Below, one piece after another: positions 1 to 9,138 of a DNA stretch of 64,000 nucleotides. A model generated the notes under the pieces. That model was not told where the DNA came from. It did not search any database and saw only the letters and a program-made list of their open reading frames with translations. The translations under genes were made by a program, and so were the position numbers. Each line of letters opens with the position of its first letter. Within the stretch, counting starts at the first letter, position 1. Origin of the DNA: Sediminibacterium sp. (GTDB taxonomy: Bacteria > Bacteroidota > Bacteroidia > Chitinophagales > Chitinophagaceae); assembly GCA_016786865.1 (NCBI GenBank), contig JAEUVE010000011.1, positions 281,426 to 345,425 of the forward strand. Reading direction: 5' to 3'.

Positions 1-459
1 GATTTTGTAGACGACGGAAACTCTATCCTGCGTTGTATTCATTACCCTCCGATTACCCAGGAACCCAAATCGGCCATCCGGGCAGAGCAACACGAAGACA
101 TTAACCTGATAACCTTGCTGGTTGGTGCTTCTGCAGATGGTCTGCAGATCCTCACCAAGCAGGGTGAGTGGGTGAATGTAACTTCATTGCCCGAACAGAT
201 AGTGGTAAATGTGGGCGATATGTTGCAGCGCTTAACCAATAATAAGCTCAGAAGCACAACACACAGGGTAGTTAATCCTCCACGTTCGTTATGGCATACC
301 AGCAGATTTTCCATGCCCTTCTTTCTGCACCCCAAAAGTGCGATGAGCCTGGCCTGTCTGGAAAGCTGCATAGATGCGGATCATCCCAAAGCTTATACTG
401 ATGCCACTGCGGGAGAATACCTGGATGAAAGACTGAGAGAAATCGGACTGAAAAAATGA
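1..459 (+). CDS. 2-oxoglutarate/Fe(II)-dependent oxygenase, C-terminal part (5' end outside window)
   Basis: The frame is open from the first base, so only the last 152 residues are present. They carry the jelly-roll iron site of the isopenicillin N synthase-like 2OG-Fe(II) oxygenases: H31-x-D33 in QHEDINL, the distal H88 in STTHRVVNP, and R102-x-S104 in SRFSMPF, which binds the 2-oxoglutarate carboxylate. By family knowledge these soluble enzymes hydroxylate or oxidise small molecules; the substrate cannot be read from this fragment. The stop overlaps the start of the transporter gene by four bases (ATGA), so the two are probably co-transcribed. Confidence 0.85.
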   Translation, partial: DFVDDGNSILRCIHYPPITQEPKSAIRAEQHEDINLITLLVGASADGLQILTKQGEWVNVTSLPEQIVVNVGDMLQRLTNNKLRSTTHRVVNPPRSLWHTSRFSMPFFLHPKSAMSLACLESCIDADHPKAYTDATAGEYLDERLREIGLKK

Positions 460-1712
460 TTCTGCTCCGTCACATATCCTTCCTGAAATCGGTTTTACTG
501 CATAGTTTAACTGCTTTCGGCGGCCCGCAGGGTCATATGGGTATGATGATGAAAACCTTTGTTCAGGAACGCAGGGATTTGACAGAAAAAGAGCTGCTTG
601 AATACAATGCTTTCTGCCAGTTATTGCCCGGAGCATCCTCTACTCAAACCCTTACCCTGATTGGTTATAAACGTGGAGGGGTTTGGCTTGCACTGCTTAC
701 CTTGCTCGTCTGGGTGCTGCCTGCCTGTACCCTGATGACGGGCCTGTCTTTTTTATTGGATTACTTCGCCGGCATTCAGAAGAAGGCTCCTGTTTTCCAG
801 TTTATTCAGCCAATGGCCATTGGCTTTATTGCTTATTCCGCGTATCGTACTTTCGGAATTTCCGTTCACAATACCATTACCAGGGTAATTATGGTAGTGG
901 CAACAATTGCTACTTTTCTTGCTTTTAAAACACCCTGGATTTTTCCGGTACTGATCCTGCTGGCAGGTATCGCCACCAATTTCAGTGAGAAAAGAATTCC
1001 TCAAAAAGAAGTGCCGCCCAAAAAAATCAGGTGGGGCAATCTGCTTCTGTTCTTCCTTTTATTTGGCATCACGGGATATTTGTCGGAAACCGCTACAGCG
1101 GAGAATTGGAAAAACCGAAAATCCATCAACCTGTTCGAGAACAACTATCGCTTTGGAAGCCTGGTATTTGGCGGAGGTGATGTGTTGATTCCTCTGATGT
1201 ATGAGCAGTATGTTACCAGACCACAGACCAAACGGATCCAGGAGAACAGGCGCGATGTATTGAAAATAGACAGGCAGGATTTTCTTACCGGTTCCGGAAT
1301 TGTCAGGGCTATCCCTGGTCCTGTATTTTCGATTGCTGCATTCACAGGAGGAATGGCCCTCAGCGAAGAGGGGGATGCCATGCACTTGCTGGGCAGCATC
1401 ATTGGCGCAACAGGTATTTTCTTACCCAGTGTGTTGCTGGTACTATTTTTTTTCCCTGTTTGGCAAAACCTGAAAAAATATGCCGTCATCTACCGGTCAC
1501 TCGAAGGAATCAATGCTGCCGTAGTGGGTATCATGGCGGGTTCCACCGCATATCTGATGAAGGACAATATTTTTGTTCATATTTATCAGTTTCAGTGGGC
1601 TGCTGTTTGGGATATCGGCATTATTGCTGCCACGTTCTACCTGTTGCGGTACAACCGGATTCCTGCACCTATTATTGTAATGGGTTGCCTTTTATTGGGA
1701 GCCTTACTGTAA
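456..1712 (+). CDS. ChrA-family (CHR) chromate transporter-like membrane protein
   Basis: A 418-residue inner-membrane protein of the long, two-domain CHR type. The N-terminal half has the family signature AFGGPQGHM near residues 20-28 followed by [11 protein letters not shown]; the C-terminal half repeats it as FGGGDVLIP and [10 protein letters not shown] around residues 235-290. Many hydrophobic segments are visible. Family members export chromate by exchange in some proteobacteria, but many homologues have unknown substrates, so chromate is not certain. It starts inside the stop of the oxygenase gene, pointing to translational coupling with it. Confidence 0.85.
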   Translation: MILLRHISFLKSVLLHSLTAFGGPQGHMGMMMKTFVQERRDLTEKELLEYNAFCQLLPGASSTQTLTLIGYKRGGVWLALLTLLVWVLPACTLMTGLSFLLDYFAGIQKKAPVFQFIQPMAIGFIAYSAYRTFGISVHNTITRVIMVVATIATFLAFKTPWIFPVLILLAGIATNFSEKRIPQKEVPPKKIRWGNLLLFFLLFGITGYLSETATAENWKNRKSINLFENNYRFGSLVFGGGDVLIPLMYEQYVTRPQTKRIQENRRDVLKIDRQDFLTGSGIVRAIPGPVFSIAAFTGGMALSEEGDAMHLLGSIIGATGIFLPSVLLVLFFFPVWQNLKKYAVIYRSLEGINAAVVGIMAGSTAYLMKDNIFVHIYQFQWAAVWDIGIIAATFYLLRYNRIPAPIIVMGCLLLGALL

Positions 1713-1748
1713 ATTTACTATCTTCCAATACATCCGAAAACAGTTACC

Positions 1749-2492
1749 ATGGTTACCATAGCATTGTACAACCTGAAGGGGGGCGTTGGTAAAACAGCTG
1801 CTTCCATCAACCTGGCTTATTTATCTGCCAAAGAAGGATACAAAACGCTGATCTGGGATCTGGATCCGCAGGGGTCTTCTTCTTTTTATCTGGGGGTAAA
1901 TGCTTCTGTTAAGAATGAAGCAAAAAAAATCCTCAGTAATGAAATGGACCTGGAAGATGCCATACAGCATACTTCATATGAAAACCTCGATATTATTCCC
2001 GCTGATCTTTCTTCGAGGCATGCAGATATTTTGCTGGCCAATATGAAGCAGTCGAAGAAAAAAATTGCTTCATTGCTGTCGACCATAAAAAAACAATACG
2101 ACATTGTTTTTTTGGATTGCCCTCCGGGTATTTCCGCATTGCATGATGCTGTTTTTCAAGGGGCAGACTGGATTCTTATGCCGAATATTCCCACAACCCT
2201 GTCTATCCGCTCTTTCGAAACAGTAATGCATTATTGCAAAGAAAACGATGTGGATACGGGTAAGATCAGGTGCTTCTTCAGTATGGTAGATCACCGTAAA
2301 AACCTACACCACGAGGTTATCAATGAGTTTTATAAAGACAAACTATTCTTCAAAAATTATATCCCTTACCTGAGTGATGTTGAAAAGATGGGTGTGCACG
2401 AAGCACCTCTTGAAATTTTTGCCGCAAGCAGTTATGCTGCTCAATGTTACAGGGATCTCTGGAAGGAAATCAGGAAGAGCTGCATCAATTAA
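1749..2492 (+). CDS. ParA/MinD-family partition-type ATPase (orphan)
   Basis: A 247-residue cytosolic P-loop ATPase. It has the deviant Walker A motif KGGVGKT at residues 10-16 with the signature lysine, the switch motif DLDPQG near 37-42 and Walker B FLDCPPG near 121-127. Such proteins bind DNA or a surface in the ATP form and position cargo such as plasmids, chromosomes or protein arrays. There is no parB gene or parS-like repeat nearby, so this is not a standard chromosome partition locus. The next gene follows after only five bases and encodes an esterase-like protein, so the ATPase may serve a shared, unknown task with it. Confidence 0.85.
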   Translation: MVTIALYNLKGGVGKTAASINLAYLSAKEGYKTLIWDLDPQGSSSFYLGVNASVKNEAKKILSNEMDLEDAIQHTSYENLDIIPADLSSRHADILLANMKQSKKKIASLLSTIKKQYDIVFLDCPPGISALHDAVFQGADWILMPNIPTTLSIRSFETVMHYCKENDVDTGKIRCFFSMVDHRKNLHHEVINEFYKDKLFFKNYIPYLSDVEKMGVHEAPLEIFAASSYAAQCYRDLWKEIRKSCIN

Positions 2493-2497
2493 TTACA

Positions 2498-3229
2498 ATG
2501 AACAGAGCATTAGATTCCTGGTTCAGTGAGGCCGTTCAGGCTGAAATGCCGATTGCCCGTTATGGGGAAGCCGGCTTTGTAGTACTTATGATTCCCACAG
2601 CAGCTGCGGATTACCTCGAGTATGAACGCTTTCAGTTAATCGGAGACCTGATGCATCTGATTGATACGGGTAAATTTCAGGTGTTCAGCATCAACAGTCT
2701 GAACAAGGAAAGCTGGATGAACAACGACATGCTCCCGGAGCACAAAGCCATCCGCCACAATCAGTTCAATGCATATGTTTTCAACGAGGTAGTTCCTTAT
2801 ATCCGCAGCAAAACCGGGAATGATACCTTGATTTTTACCTGTGGTGCTTCTTTTGGTGCTTTACATGCAATGAATCTTTTTCTGAAGCGTCCGGATATCC
2901 TGAATGGAGCCATTTGTATGAGCGGAGTTTACAACTTAACGGAATACACCAAAGGATTCTGGGACGACCAGGTTTACTTCAACAGCCCTGAGCATTATAT
3001 TCCCAACCTGAACGATGAATGGTATTTGCAAAAAATCAGGGCCAGCCATCATATTCATATTTATACCGGAAGTGGCAGTTTTGAAGATCCCGAAGCAGGT
3101 AAACGATTTTCCCGGATCCTCTACGATAAAGGTATCTGGAATGATCTGTCCGTATGGGGAGCAGATATTTCGCATGATTGGCCTACCTGGCGAAAGATGC
3201 TTCCCTATATACTCGAAACAAAGTTTTAA
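2498..3229 (+). CDS. Putative esterase, alpha/beta hydrolase fold
   Basis: A 243-residue protein resembling the esterase D/putative esterase family. The nucleophile elbow is CGASFGALH with Ser118 (G-x-S-x-G). A C-terminal histidine in ISHDWPTWR fits the catalytic His, and an Asp in TGSGSFEDPE or later could complete the triad. No signal peptide is seen, so it should be cytosolic. I chose ATG 2498, five bases after the ParA stop; an upstream in-frame start at 2444 would overlap ParA by 49 bases. The pairing with ParA suggests one transcript. The substrate is unknown. Confidence 0.75.
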   Translation: MNRALDSWFSEAVQAEMPIARYGEAGFVVLMIPTAAADYLEYERFQLIGDLMHLIDTGKFQVFSINSLNKESWMNNDMLPEHKAIRHNQFNAYVFNEVVPYIRSKTGNDTLIFTCGASFGALHAMNLFLKRPDILNGAICMSGVYNLTEYTKGFWDDQVYFNSPEHYIPNLNDEWYLQKIRASHHIHIYTGSGSFEDPEAGKRFSRILYDKGIWNDLSVWGADISHDWPTWRKMLPYILETKF

Positions 3230-3305
3230 ACTGCAAAAAACTCGTTAATTCGGCCAATTGAGGAGGAACTATGCGGCTGCTGATTTAATATTACAACTTA
3301 ATTAA

Positions 3306-4091
3306 TTGCACTTGAGTATCCGGTTGCGTATTTACTGTTTTGCATTTTTACTTTTATCAGTGGGTTTGCCCGGTATTGTGATTGGGCAATTTGCTACAGT
3401 AAGCGGAACTGTATACGATATCACCGCACGCCGTCCATTGGAAGCAGTTGCTGTGCAGAGTTCTTCCGGCAGGGGTACCATCACGGATTCTGCCGGCAGG
3501 TATCTGTTGGTTGTTCCGGTAAAGGATTCCATTTGGTTTTCCATGATCGGAAAAACAACCATGAAATACGCGGTCGATACCATTCACAATCTGGATAATT
3601 TCAACGTAATGATTCATGTTCGGGCAACCGAACTGCCCGCGGTGAAAGTTCGGAATAATTATTACCGGTATGATTCTACGATGAATCGCCAGGACTATGC
3701 CAAGGTCTTTAATTTCAAAAAACCTACCCTGGGAATTGTACAGAATTCCACATATAATCCGGGAGCAACCGTTGGCTTTGACCTCGAAGGCATTATTAAC
3801 ATGTTCCGGTTTAAACACAATCGGAGCATACTCACTCTACAACAGAGACTGATAGAACAGGAGCAGGAGAATTATGTAAACAGCCGTTTCTCCAAACAGT
3901 TTGTCCGGAAAGTTACCAGACTGCAGTCTCCGGAGCTGGATACGTTTATGCGGAGGTTCAGACCCAGTTATGAACTGGTCAAAGTACTGAATGATCTGGA
4001 ACTCGGCCATTGGATTACCCAAAACCTCGAACTGTACAAATCTTCCAGGTTCAACTGGAGAGGAGGATTGTATCGCCGGAAAGAAGAGTAA
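3306..4091 (+). CDS. Secreted protein with carboxypeptidase-regulatory-like domain
   Basis: A 261-residue protein beginning with a hydrophobic signal peptide (residues about 6-27). Residues about 33-110 form a CarboxypepD_reg-like beta-sandwich (VSGTVYDITARRPLEAV, then GTITDSAGRYLL), a domain common in Bacteroidota envelope proteins and TonB-dependent receptors. The rest is charged and predicted soluble, with no beta-barrel or plug, so it is not a receptor. It probably sits in the periplasm. The start is TTG 3306; a second in-frame TTG lies two codons on and no ATG is available before the signal peptide. Function unknown. Confidence 0.7.
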   Translation: MHLSIRLRIYCFAFLLLSVGLPGIVIGQFATVSGTVYDITARRPLEAVAVQSSSGRGTITDSAGRYLLVVPVKDSIWFSMIGKTTMKYAVDTIHNLDNFNVMIHVRATELPAVKVRNNYYRYDSTMNRQDYAKVFNFKKPTLGIVQNSTYNPGATVGFDLEGIINMFRFKHNRSILTLQQRLIEQEQENYVNSRFSKQFVRKVTRLQSPELDTFMRRFRPSYELVKVLNDLELGHWITQNLELYKSSRFNWRGGLYRRKEE

Positions 4092-4250
4092 GGTTGTTGT
4101 CCGGGCCCAACATATATTAATCTTGTTTTATAACTCAACAAAAATCTGCTGATCTGTATGAACAGTGTACAGGTTGTGCTTCCTGTTTAGCCGGTAAATT
4201 TTAGTCCTCGGCCATTCATCACGGATAGAGGGTTGGGTTTAAATATATTA

Positions 4251-4258
4251 TATCTTTA
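4251..4258 (+). promoter_or_regulatory. Probable -7 promoter element (TATCTTTA) of the RND efflux operon
   Basis: TATCTTTA matches seven of eight positions of the Bacteroidota -7 consensus TAnnTTTG. A TTG at 4233-4235 lies 15 bases upstream and could serve as a -33 element. The promoter falls inside the longest possible reading frame of the adaptor gene, which supports translation from TTG 4281. Confidence 0.4.
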
Positions 4259-4280
4259 TTCTCTCCAAAAAAACCAACTT

Positions 4281-5333
4281 TTGAAAAAACTTATTATTGG
4301 TCTTTCTTTTTCTGTTTTTCTATTTGCCTGTAAACAGAAAAAAGCAGCACCGGCTCAAAACAACAAATCGCAGGGACCAACAATTGTAGATGTAATTATT
4401 GCAGGCAGCAGTGATGTTTCCGGTACGGTGGAAGTAAGTGGCGCCGTAATTCCCAAAGAAACCATCAGTATCACTCCAGAAATCAGCGGCAGACTTATTT
4501 ATCTGAATGTGCCGGATGGAGCAAAGGTATCCAGGGGTACTGTACTGGCCCGGATCAATGATGCAGATCTGCAGGCTACCCTGAACAAAACCAGGGTATT
4601 GCTGGAAATGGCTCAAAAGACCGAACAGCGACTGAAAAAGTTACTGGCAATCAATGGTATTAACCAGGCAGAATACGATATAGCCCTGAATCAGGTAAAC
4701 AGCTATCAGGCAGATCTGGTAGTAACACAGGCCCAGATTGATAAAACGGTTATTAAGGCCCCATTCGACGGAATTCTTGGTCTGAGACAAATCAGCCCCG
4801 GAGCCTATGTAACTCCAACAACCGTATTGTCTACCCTGCAACAGGTAGACCAGGTGAAAATCGATTTTAATGTACCTGAATTGTACACCAATCTGATCCG
4901 AAAAGGTGAAATGGTGACGATCCGGTCTAATGAAAGTTCCGCGAACAGGAAGGCGTTGGTGATTGCAACTGATCCGCAGATTAACGCTACTACCCGAAAC
5001 CTGAAAGTACGGGCAGTACTGGAAGGCGCTCCCATCAATCCGGGAACATTTGTGAAAGTATACCTGAAAACAGGCATTGGCAAGAAGAGTATATTGGTTC
5101 CTTCCAATGCTATTATACCAGACGCTACTGCCAAAAAGCTGATTGTGGTAAAAGAGGGCAAAGGTGTTTTTGTAGATGTGGAAACCGGTGTCCGAAATGC
5201 AGGATCAACAGAAATTGTTGATGGCATTAATCCGGGAGACAGTATAGTCGTAACCGGTGTATTGTTTGTTCGCCCTAAATCTGATGTTAAGGTCAGAAGT
5301 GTTAAGCAACTGAATGAATTAGTAAAACCGTAG
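4281..5333 (+). CDS. RND efflux system periplasmic adaptor (membrane fusion protein), lipoprotein
   Basis: About 350 residues, HlyD/AcrA type. It starts with a lipoprotein signal ending in the lipobox LFAC, so it should be anchored to the inner membrane. It then shows a barrel-sandwich half (SGRLIYLNVPDGAKVSRGTVLARI), a short alpha-hairpin (residues about 105-160) and the second half-motif KAPFDGILGLRQISPGAYV. It links the RND pump, encoded 19 bases downstream, to an outer-membrane channel; no TolC-like gene is present in the window. I prefer TTG 4281, which gives a compact signal peptide; an in-frame TTG at 4233 is the alternative. Confidence 0.85.
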   Translation: MKKLIIGLSFSVFLFACKQKKAAPAQNNKSQGPTIVDVIIAGSSDVSGTVEVSGAVIPKETISITPEISGRLIYLNVPDGAKVSRGTVLARINDADLQATLNKTRVLLEMAQKTEQRLKKLLAINGINQAEYDIALNQVNSYQADLVVTQAQIDKTVIKAPFDGILGLRQISPGAYVTPTTVLSTLQQVDQVKIDFNVPELYTNLIRKGEMVTIRSNESSANRKALVIATDPQINATTRNLKVRAVLEGAPINPGTFVKVYLKTGIGKKSILVPSNAIIPDATAKKLIVVKEGKGVFVDVETGVRNAGSTEIVDGINPGDSIVVTGVLFVRPKSDVKVRSVKQLNELVKP

Positions 5334-5352
5334 AACCCAGCATCTCCACGCA

Positions 5353-8300
5353 ATGAATATATCTGAATTAGCTTTAAAACGACCTATACTGGCAACGGTG
5401 ATGAATATCCTCATCGTTTTGTTTGGAGTGGTTGGATACAGTTTTTTGTCTGTGCGGGAATATCCTGCCATTGATCCTCCTGTGGTGAATGTAAGAACCT
5501 CTTATGCTGGAGCCAATGCAGATATCATTGAGAGTCAGATCACAGAGCCTCTGGAAAAATCCATCAACGGAATTCCGGGCATCCGCAGTATTTCTTCTTC
5601 CAGTTCAAATGGTGCCAGTAATATTACCGTAGAGTTTAACATCGATGAAGACCTGGAGGCTGCAGCCAATGATGTGCGGGACAAAGTGAGTCAGGCTGTA
5701 AGAAACCTGCCACAGGATGTGGATGCGCCTCCCGTGGTTAGTAAATCGGATGCCAACAGTGATTTCATCATCATGCTGGCAGTACAAAGCGGTACAAAAG
5801 GATTGCTGGAACTGAGTGAGTATGCAGAAAACGTATTGCAGGAAAGATTACAAACCATACCAGAGGTAAGTGCAGTAAACATATTTGGGCAAAAACGCCC
5901 TTCCATGCGGATATGGATAAATCCGGATAAAATGAATGCCTTCAACATCGCATTTAGTGATATCCGGACAGCTTTGAACACGGAGAATGTAGAAATTCCT
6001 TCCGGTAAAATATATGGAGACAATACAGAGCTGACGATCCGCGCATTGGGTCGCCTTACCTCAGAAGACGATTTCAGGAACCTGATCATTCGTCAGGATG
6101 CAACAGGTATCGTACGATTGTCGGACATCGCTAAAGTAGAAATTGGTCCTGAGCAATATGAGTTCAGCTGGAGATTAAACGGGGTGAATGCAGTAGGTAT
6201 GGCTATTATTCCGCAACCCGGCGCCAACTATATTAAAATAGCCGACGAGTTTTATAAGCGTCTTGCGGATATTCAGAAATCGGAAAAAGGTGATTTTAAG
6301 CTAACTACCCTCATCGATCAAACGCAGAATGTCCGAAATTCAATTAAAGAGGTAGAAGAAACCCTCCTGATTTCTTTCTCGCTCGTAGTACTGGTAATTT
6401 TCTTCTTCTTCCGAAACTGGCTGATTGCTATACGTCCGCTGATTGATATTCCTATTTCACTGATTGCTACGTTCTTCATCATGTACATTTCAGGCTTCTC
6501 TGTGAATGTACTCACCCTGTTGGGTATTGTACTGGCAACCGGGTTGGTGGTGGATGATGGTATTGTAGTTACCGAAAATATATTCCGCAAACTCGAAGGC
6601 GGGCTTCCAATCAGAAAGGCTGCACTCGAAGGAAGCAAGGAGATTTTCTTTGCAGTCATTTCCACTTCCATCACTTTGGCAGTAGTATTCCTGCCGGTTA
6701 TTTTCCTGCAGGGTTTTGTAGGTAGTCTTTTCCGTGAGTTTGGAATTGTAGTTGCTTCTGCGGTATTGATCTCGGCCTTTGTTTCACTGACCATCACCCC
6801 GGTTCTGAATGTGGTATTAAACAGGAAGAATGCCGAGCATGGTAAGTTTTATGAAATGACAGAGCCTTTCTTCAGAGGGATGGAATCCGGATACAGAAAG
6901 TTGCTCACCGCATTTTTACGTGTAAGATGGATGGCCTGGGTAATTATTGCAGCCTGTTTGCTGGGAATCATTTTTATTGGTAAAGACCTGCAAAGTGAGC
7001 TGGCTCCGCTCGAAGACAGGAGCAGTGTTCGTTTTCAAATGACCGGCCCCGAAGGATCCAGTTACCAGTACATGGTGGAAACCGGTGATAAATTACTGGC
7101 ATACCTGATGGATTCGGTTCCGGAGAAATCCTTTGTTTTTGCAGCTGTTCCCGGTTTTGGCGGCTCCGGTGGAGTAAACTCCGGTAATGCCAGGATCAGG
7201 CTGGTGGACCCTGATCAGCGGGATCGCAGTCAGTCTGAAATTGCCAAAGACATTGGTAAAAAATTGGGCCGTTTCAACAATGCCCGGATTTTTCCCGTGG
7301 AGGAGCAAACCATTTCTGTGGGCCTCGGTTCAAGAGGAGCCCTCCCCGTTCAGTTTATTTTGCAAAACCTCGATTTTGAAAAAATCAAGACGGTCATTCC
7401 TAAATTCCTGGAGGAAGCCCGTAAAGACAAAACATTCCAGAACGTAGACGTAAACCTGAAGTTCAACAAACCAGAGCTGCAGATTACCATAGATCGTATT
7501 AAGGCAAAGGATCTGGGTTTATCCACTGCCGATGTTGCTGATGTTGTTTCAAGTGCATTCAGTGGCAGAAGGCTGGCTTATTTTATCATGAATGGCAAAC
7601 AATACCAGGTGATTTCACAGGTAGAATACGGAGAAAGACAGAAGCCCGCAGATATTGAAAAGCTCTATGTAAGAAATAACCGCGGTGAAAGAATTCCGCT
7701 GAGTGCAGTGGTAAAGCTGGAAGAAAGTTCCAACCCGCCTACTTTGTATCACTACAATCGTTTTAAGGCGGCTACGATTTCCGCATCACTTGCCGAGGGT
7801 AAAACAATTGGTGACGGTGTTAAAGCCATGGAAGCCATTTCGCAGCGTTTGCTAGATGAGAGTTTTAAAACAGCCCTGAGCGGCCCTTCAAGGGATTATG
7901 CAGAAAGTTCTTCCAATACAAGCTTTGCATTCGGTTTGGCCCTGGTTCTCATTTACCTTGTACTGGCAGCTCAGTTTGAAAGCTTCAAAGATCCGTTCAC
8001 CATTATGCTTACCGTTCCGCTGGCATTGGCCGGAGCCTTACTTTGTTTATGGATCTTTGATCAGACCATCAATATCTTCTCTCAGATTGGTATGATCATG
8101 CTGATCGGACTGGTAACCAAGAATGGTATCCTGATTGTGGAATTTGCCAATCAGAAAAGGGAGTTTGGTCTTCCTAAATTAGAAGCGGTAATTGAAGCAT
8201 CCACGCAGCGTTTACGCCCGATTCTGATGACCAGCCTTGCTACTGCCCTGGGTGCATTGCCCATTGCTTTAAGTATTGGTGCTGCGGCAACCAGTCGTAT

Positions 8301-8427
8301 ACCACTGGGTATTGTAATTGTGGGAGGAATTCTGTTTTCGTTGTTACTGACTCTTCTGGTTATTCCTGCAGTATATACTTATATTTCCAGCAAGCATGAG
8401 ATGAGTAAGATGGACATTACAGAGTAG
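5353..8427 (+). CDS. RND multidrug efflux pump, AcrB/HAE1-type inner-membrane transporter
   Basis: 1024 residues, the normal size of the AcrB family. Visible family features are the first membrane helix followed by VREYPAIDPPVV, the DEDLEAAANDVRDKV porter region, the TM4 proton-relay acidic pair in GLVVDDGIVVTENI (about residues 397-410), and the second half with LVTKNGILIVEFANQ and RLRPILMTSLATALGALPIA. It is a proton-driven trimeric exporter working with the adaptor encoded just upstream. Substrates cannot be predicted. No local repressor gene is adjacent, so regulation is not evident beyond the promoter before the adaptor. Confidence 0.95.
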   Translation: MNISELALKRPILATVMNILIVLFGVVGYSFLSVREYPAIDPPVVNVRTSYAGANADIIESQITEPLEKSINGIPGIRSISSSSSNGASNITVEFNIDEDLEAAANDVRDKVSQAVRNLPQDVDAPPVVSKSDANSDFIIMLAVQSGTKGLLELSEYAENVLQERLQTIPEVSAVNIFGQKRPSMRIWINPDKMNAFNIAFSDIRTALNTENVEIPSGKIYGDNTELTIRALGRLTSEDDFRNLIIRQDATGIVRLSDIAKVEIGPEQYEFSWRLNGVNAVGMAIIPQPGANYIKIADEFYKRLADIQKSEKGDFKLTTLIDQTQNVRNSIKEVEETLLISFSLVVLVIFFFFRNWLIAIRPLIDIPISLIATFFIMYISGFSVNVLTLLGIVLATGLVVDDGIVVTENIFRKLEGGLPIRKAALEGSKEIFFAVISTSITLAVVFLPVIFLQGFVGSLFREFGIVVASAVLISAFVSLTITPVLNVVLNRKNAEHGKFYEMTEPFFRGMESGYRKLLTAFLRVRWMAWVIIAACLLGIIFIGKDLQSELAPLEDRSSVRFQMTGPEGSSYQYMVETGDKLLAYLMDSVPEKSFVFAAVPGFGGSGGVNSGNARIRLVDPDQRDRSQSEIAKDIGKKLGRFNNARIFPVEEQTISVGLGSRGALPVQFILQNLDFEKIKTVIPKFLEEARKDKTFQNVDVNLKFNKPELQITIDRIKAKDLGLSTADVADVVSSAFSGRRLAYFIMNGKQYQVISQVEYGERQKPADIEKLYVRNNRGERIPLSAVVKLEESSNPPTLYHYNRFKAATISASLAEGKTIGDGVKAMEAISQRLLDESFKTALSGPSRDYAESSSNTSFAFGLALVLIYLVLAAQFESFKDPFTIMLTVPLALAGALLCLWIFDQTINIFSQIGMIMLIGLVTKNGILIVEFANQKREFGLPKLEAVIEASTQRLRPILMTSLATALGALPIALSIGAAATSRIPLGIVIVGGILFSLLLTLLVIPAVYTYISSKHEMSKMDITE

Positions 8428-8443
8428 TTTTGGAAAATACGGC

Positions 8444-8451
8444 TAACTTTG
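8444..8451 (+). promoter_or_regulatory. -7 promoter element (TAACTTTG) of pdxH
   Basis: TAACTTTG is an exact match to the Bacteroidota -7 consensus TAnnTTTG, 13 bases before the pdxH ATG. It lies in the 37-base gap after the RND pump gene and would make pdxH an independent transcript. Confidence 0.55.
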
Positions 8452-8464
8452 TAAAAAATCTTTT

Positions 8465-9115
8465 ATGTCGTCCAGTTCAATAGCCGATATCCGACGCGAT
8501 TATATGCTGAAATCTTTTGATGAAGCCGATGCGTTTGATAATCCTTTCGAGCAGTTTACCGCATGGTGGGAAGAAGCCACCAGTGCTGATATTGATGAGG
8601 TAAATGCCATGACTTTGGCAACCGTAAGTGCTGCAGGAAAACCTTCGGCAAGAATCGTACTCCTGAAGGGGTATACACATGAAGGATTTGTTTTTTTTAC
8701 CAACTATTCCAGTGCCAAAGGGCAGGAAATAGCAGCGAACGGACAGGCGGCATTGCTTTTTTTCTGGAAAGAGCTGGAACGTCAGATCAGGATTGAAGGG
8801 AAAGTAAAAAAAATCCCGGCTGCAGACAGCGATGCTTATTTTCATTCCCGTCCTCCGGGAAGCAGGATAGGTGCCTGGGTTTCACCGCAAAGCCAGGTTA
8901 TTCCCAACAGACAGTTTCTGGAAGATAATTTTAAAAAGTTAACTGAGCAGTATCCCGATGAAACCCAGGTACCCCGTCCTGAGCATTGGGGTGGATACAT
9001 CGTTGTACCCGAAAGCTTTGAATTCTGGCAGGGGAGAAGCAGTCGTTTACACGACCGTCTTCAGTACACATTACAGCCCAATCATGAATGGAAGCGGGAA
9101 CGACTTGCACCCTGA
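8465..9115 (+). CDS. pdxH: Pyridoxine/pyridoxamine 5'-phosphate oxidase
   Basis: 216 residues, full length. This FMN enzyme makes pyridoxal 5'-phosphate from pyridoxine or pyridoxamine phosphate in the cytosol. Typical blocks are RIVLLKGYTHEGFVFFTNY (FMN/substrate binding), SAKGQEIAANGQAALLFFW, RQIRIEGKV, SRIGAWVSPQSQVI and the C-terminal R-L-x-P end in RERLAP. ATG 8465 follows a -7 element at 8444. The gene is convergent with the large sensor kinase and 23 bases separate their stops, with no obvious terminator between. Confidence 0.95.
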   Translation: MSSSSIADIRRDYMLKSFDEADAFDNPFEQFTAWWEEATSADIDEVNAMTLATVSAAGKPSARIVLLKGYTHEGFVFFTNYSSAKGQEIAANGQAALLFFWKELERQIRIEGKVKKIPAADSDAYFHSRPPGSRIGAWVSPQSQVIPNRQFLEDNFKKLTEQYPDETQVPRPEHWGGYIVVPESFEFWQGRSSRLHDRLQYTLQPNHEWKRERLAP

Positions 9116-9138
9116 TTTAGATAAGCTAATTGCATAGT

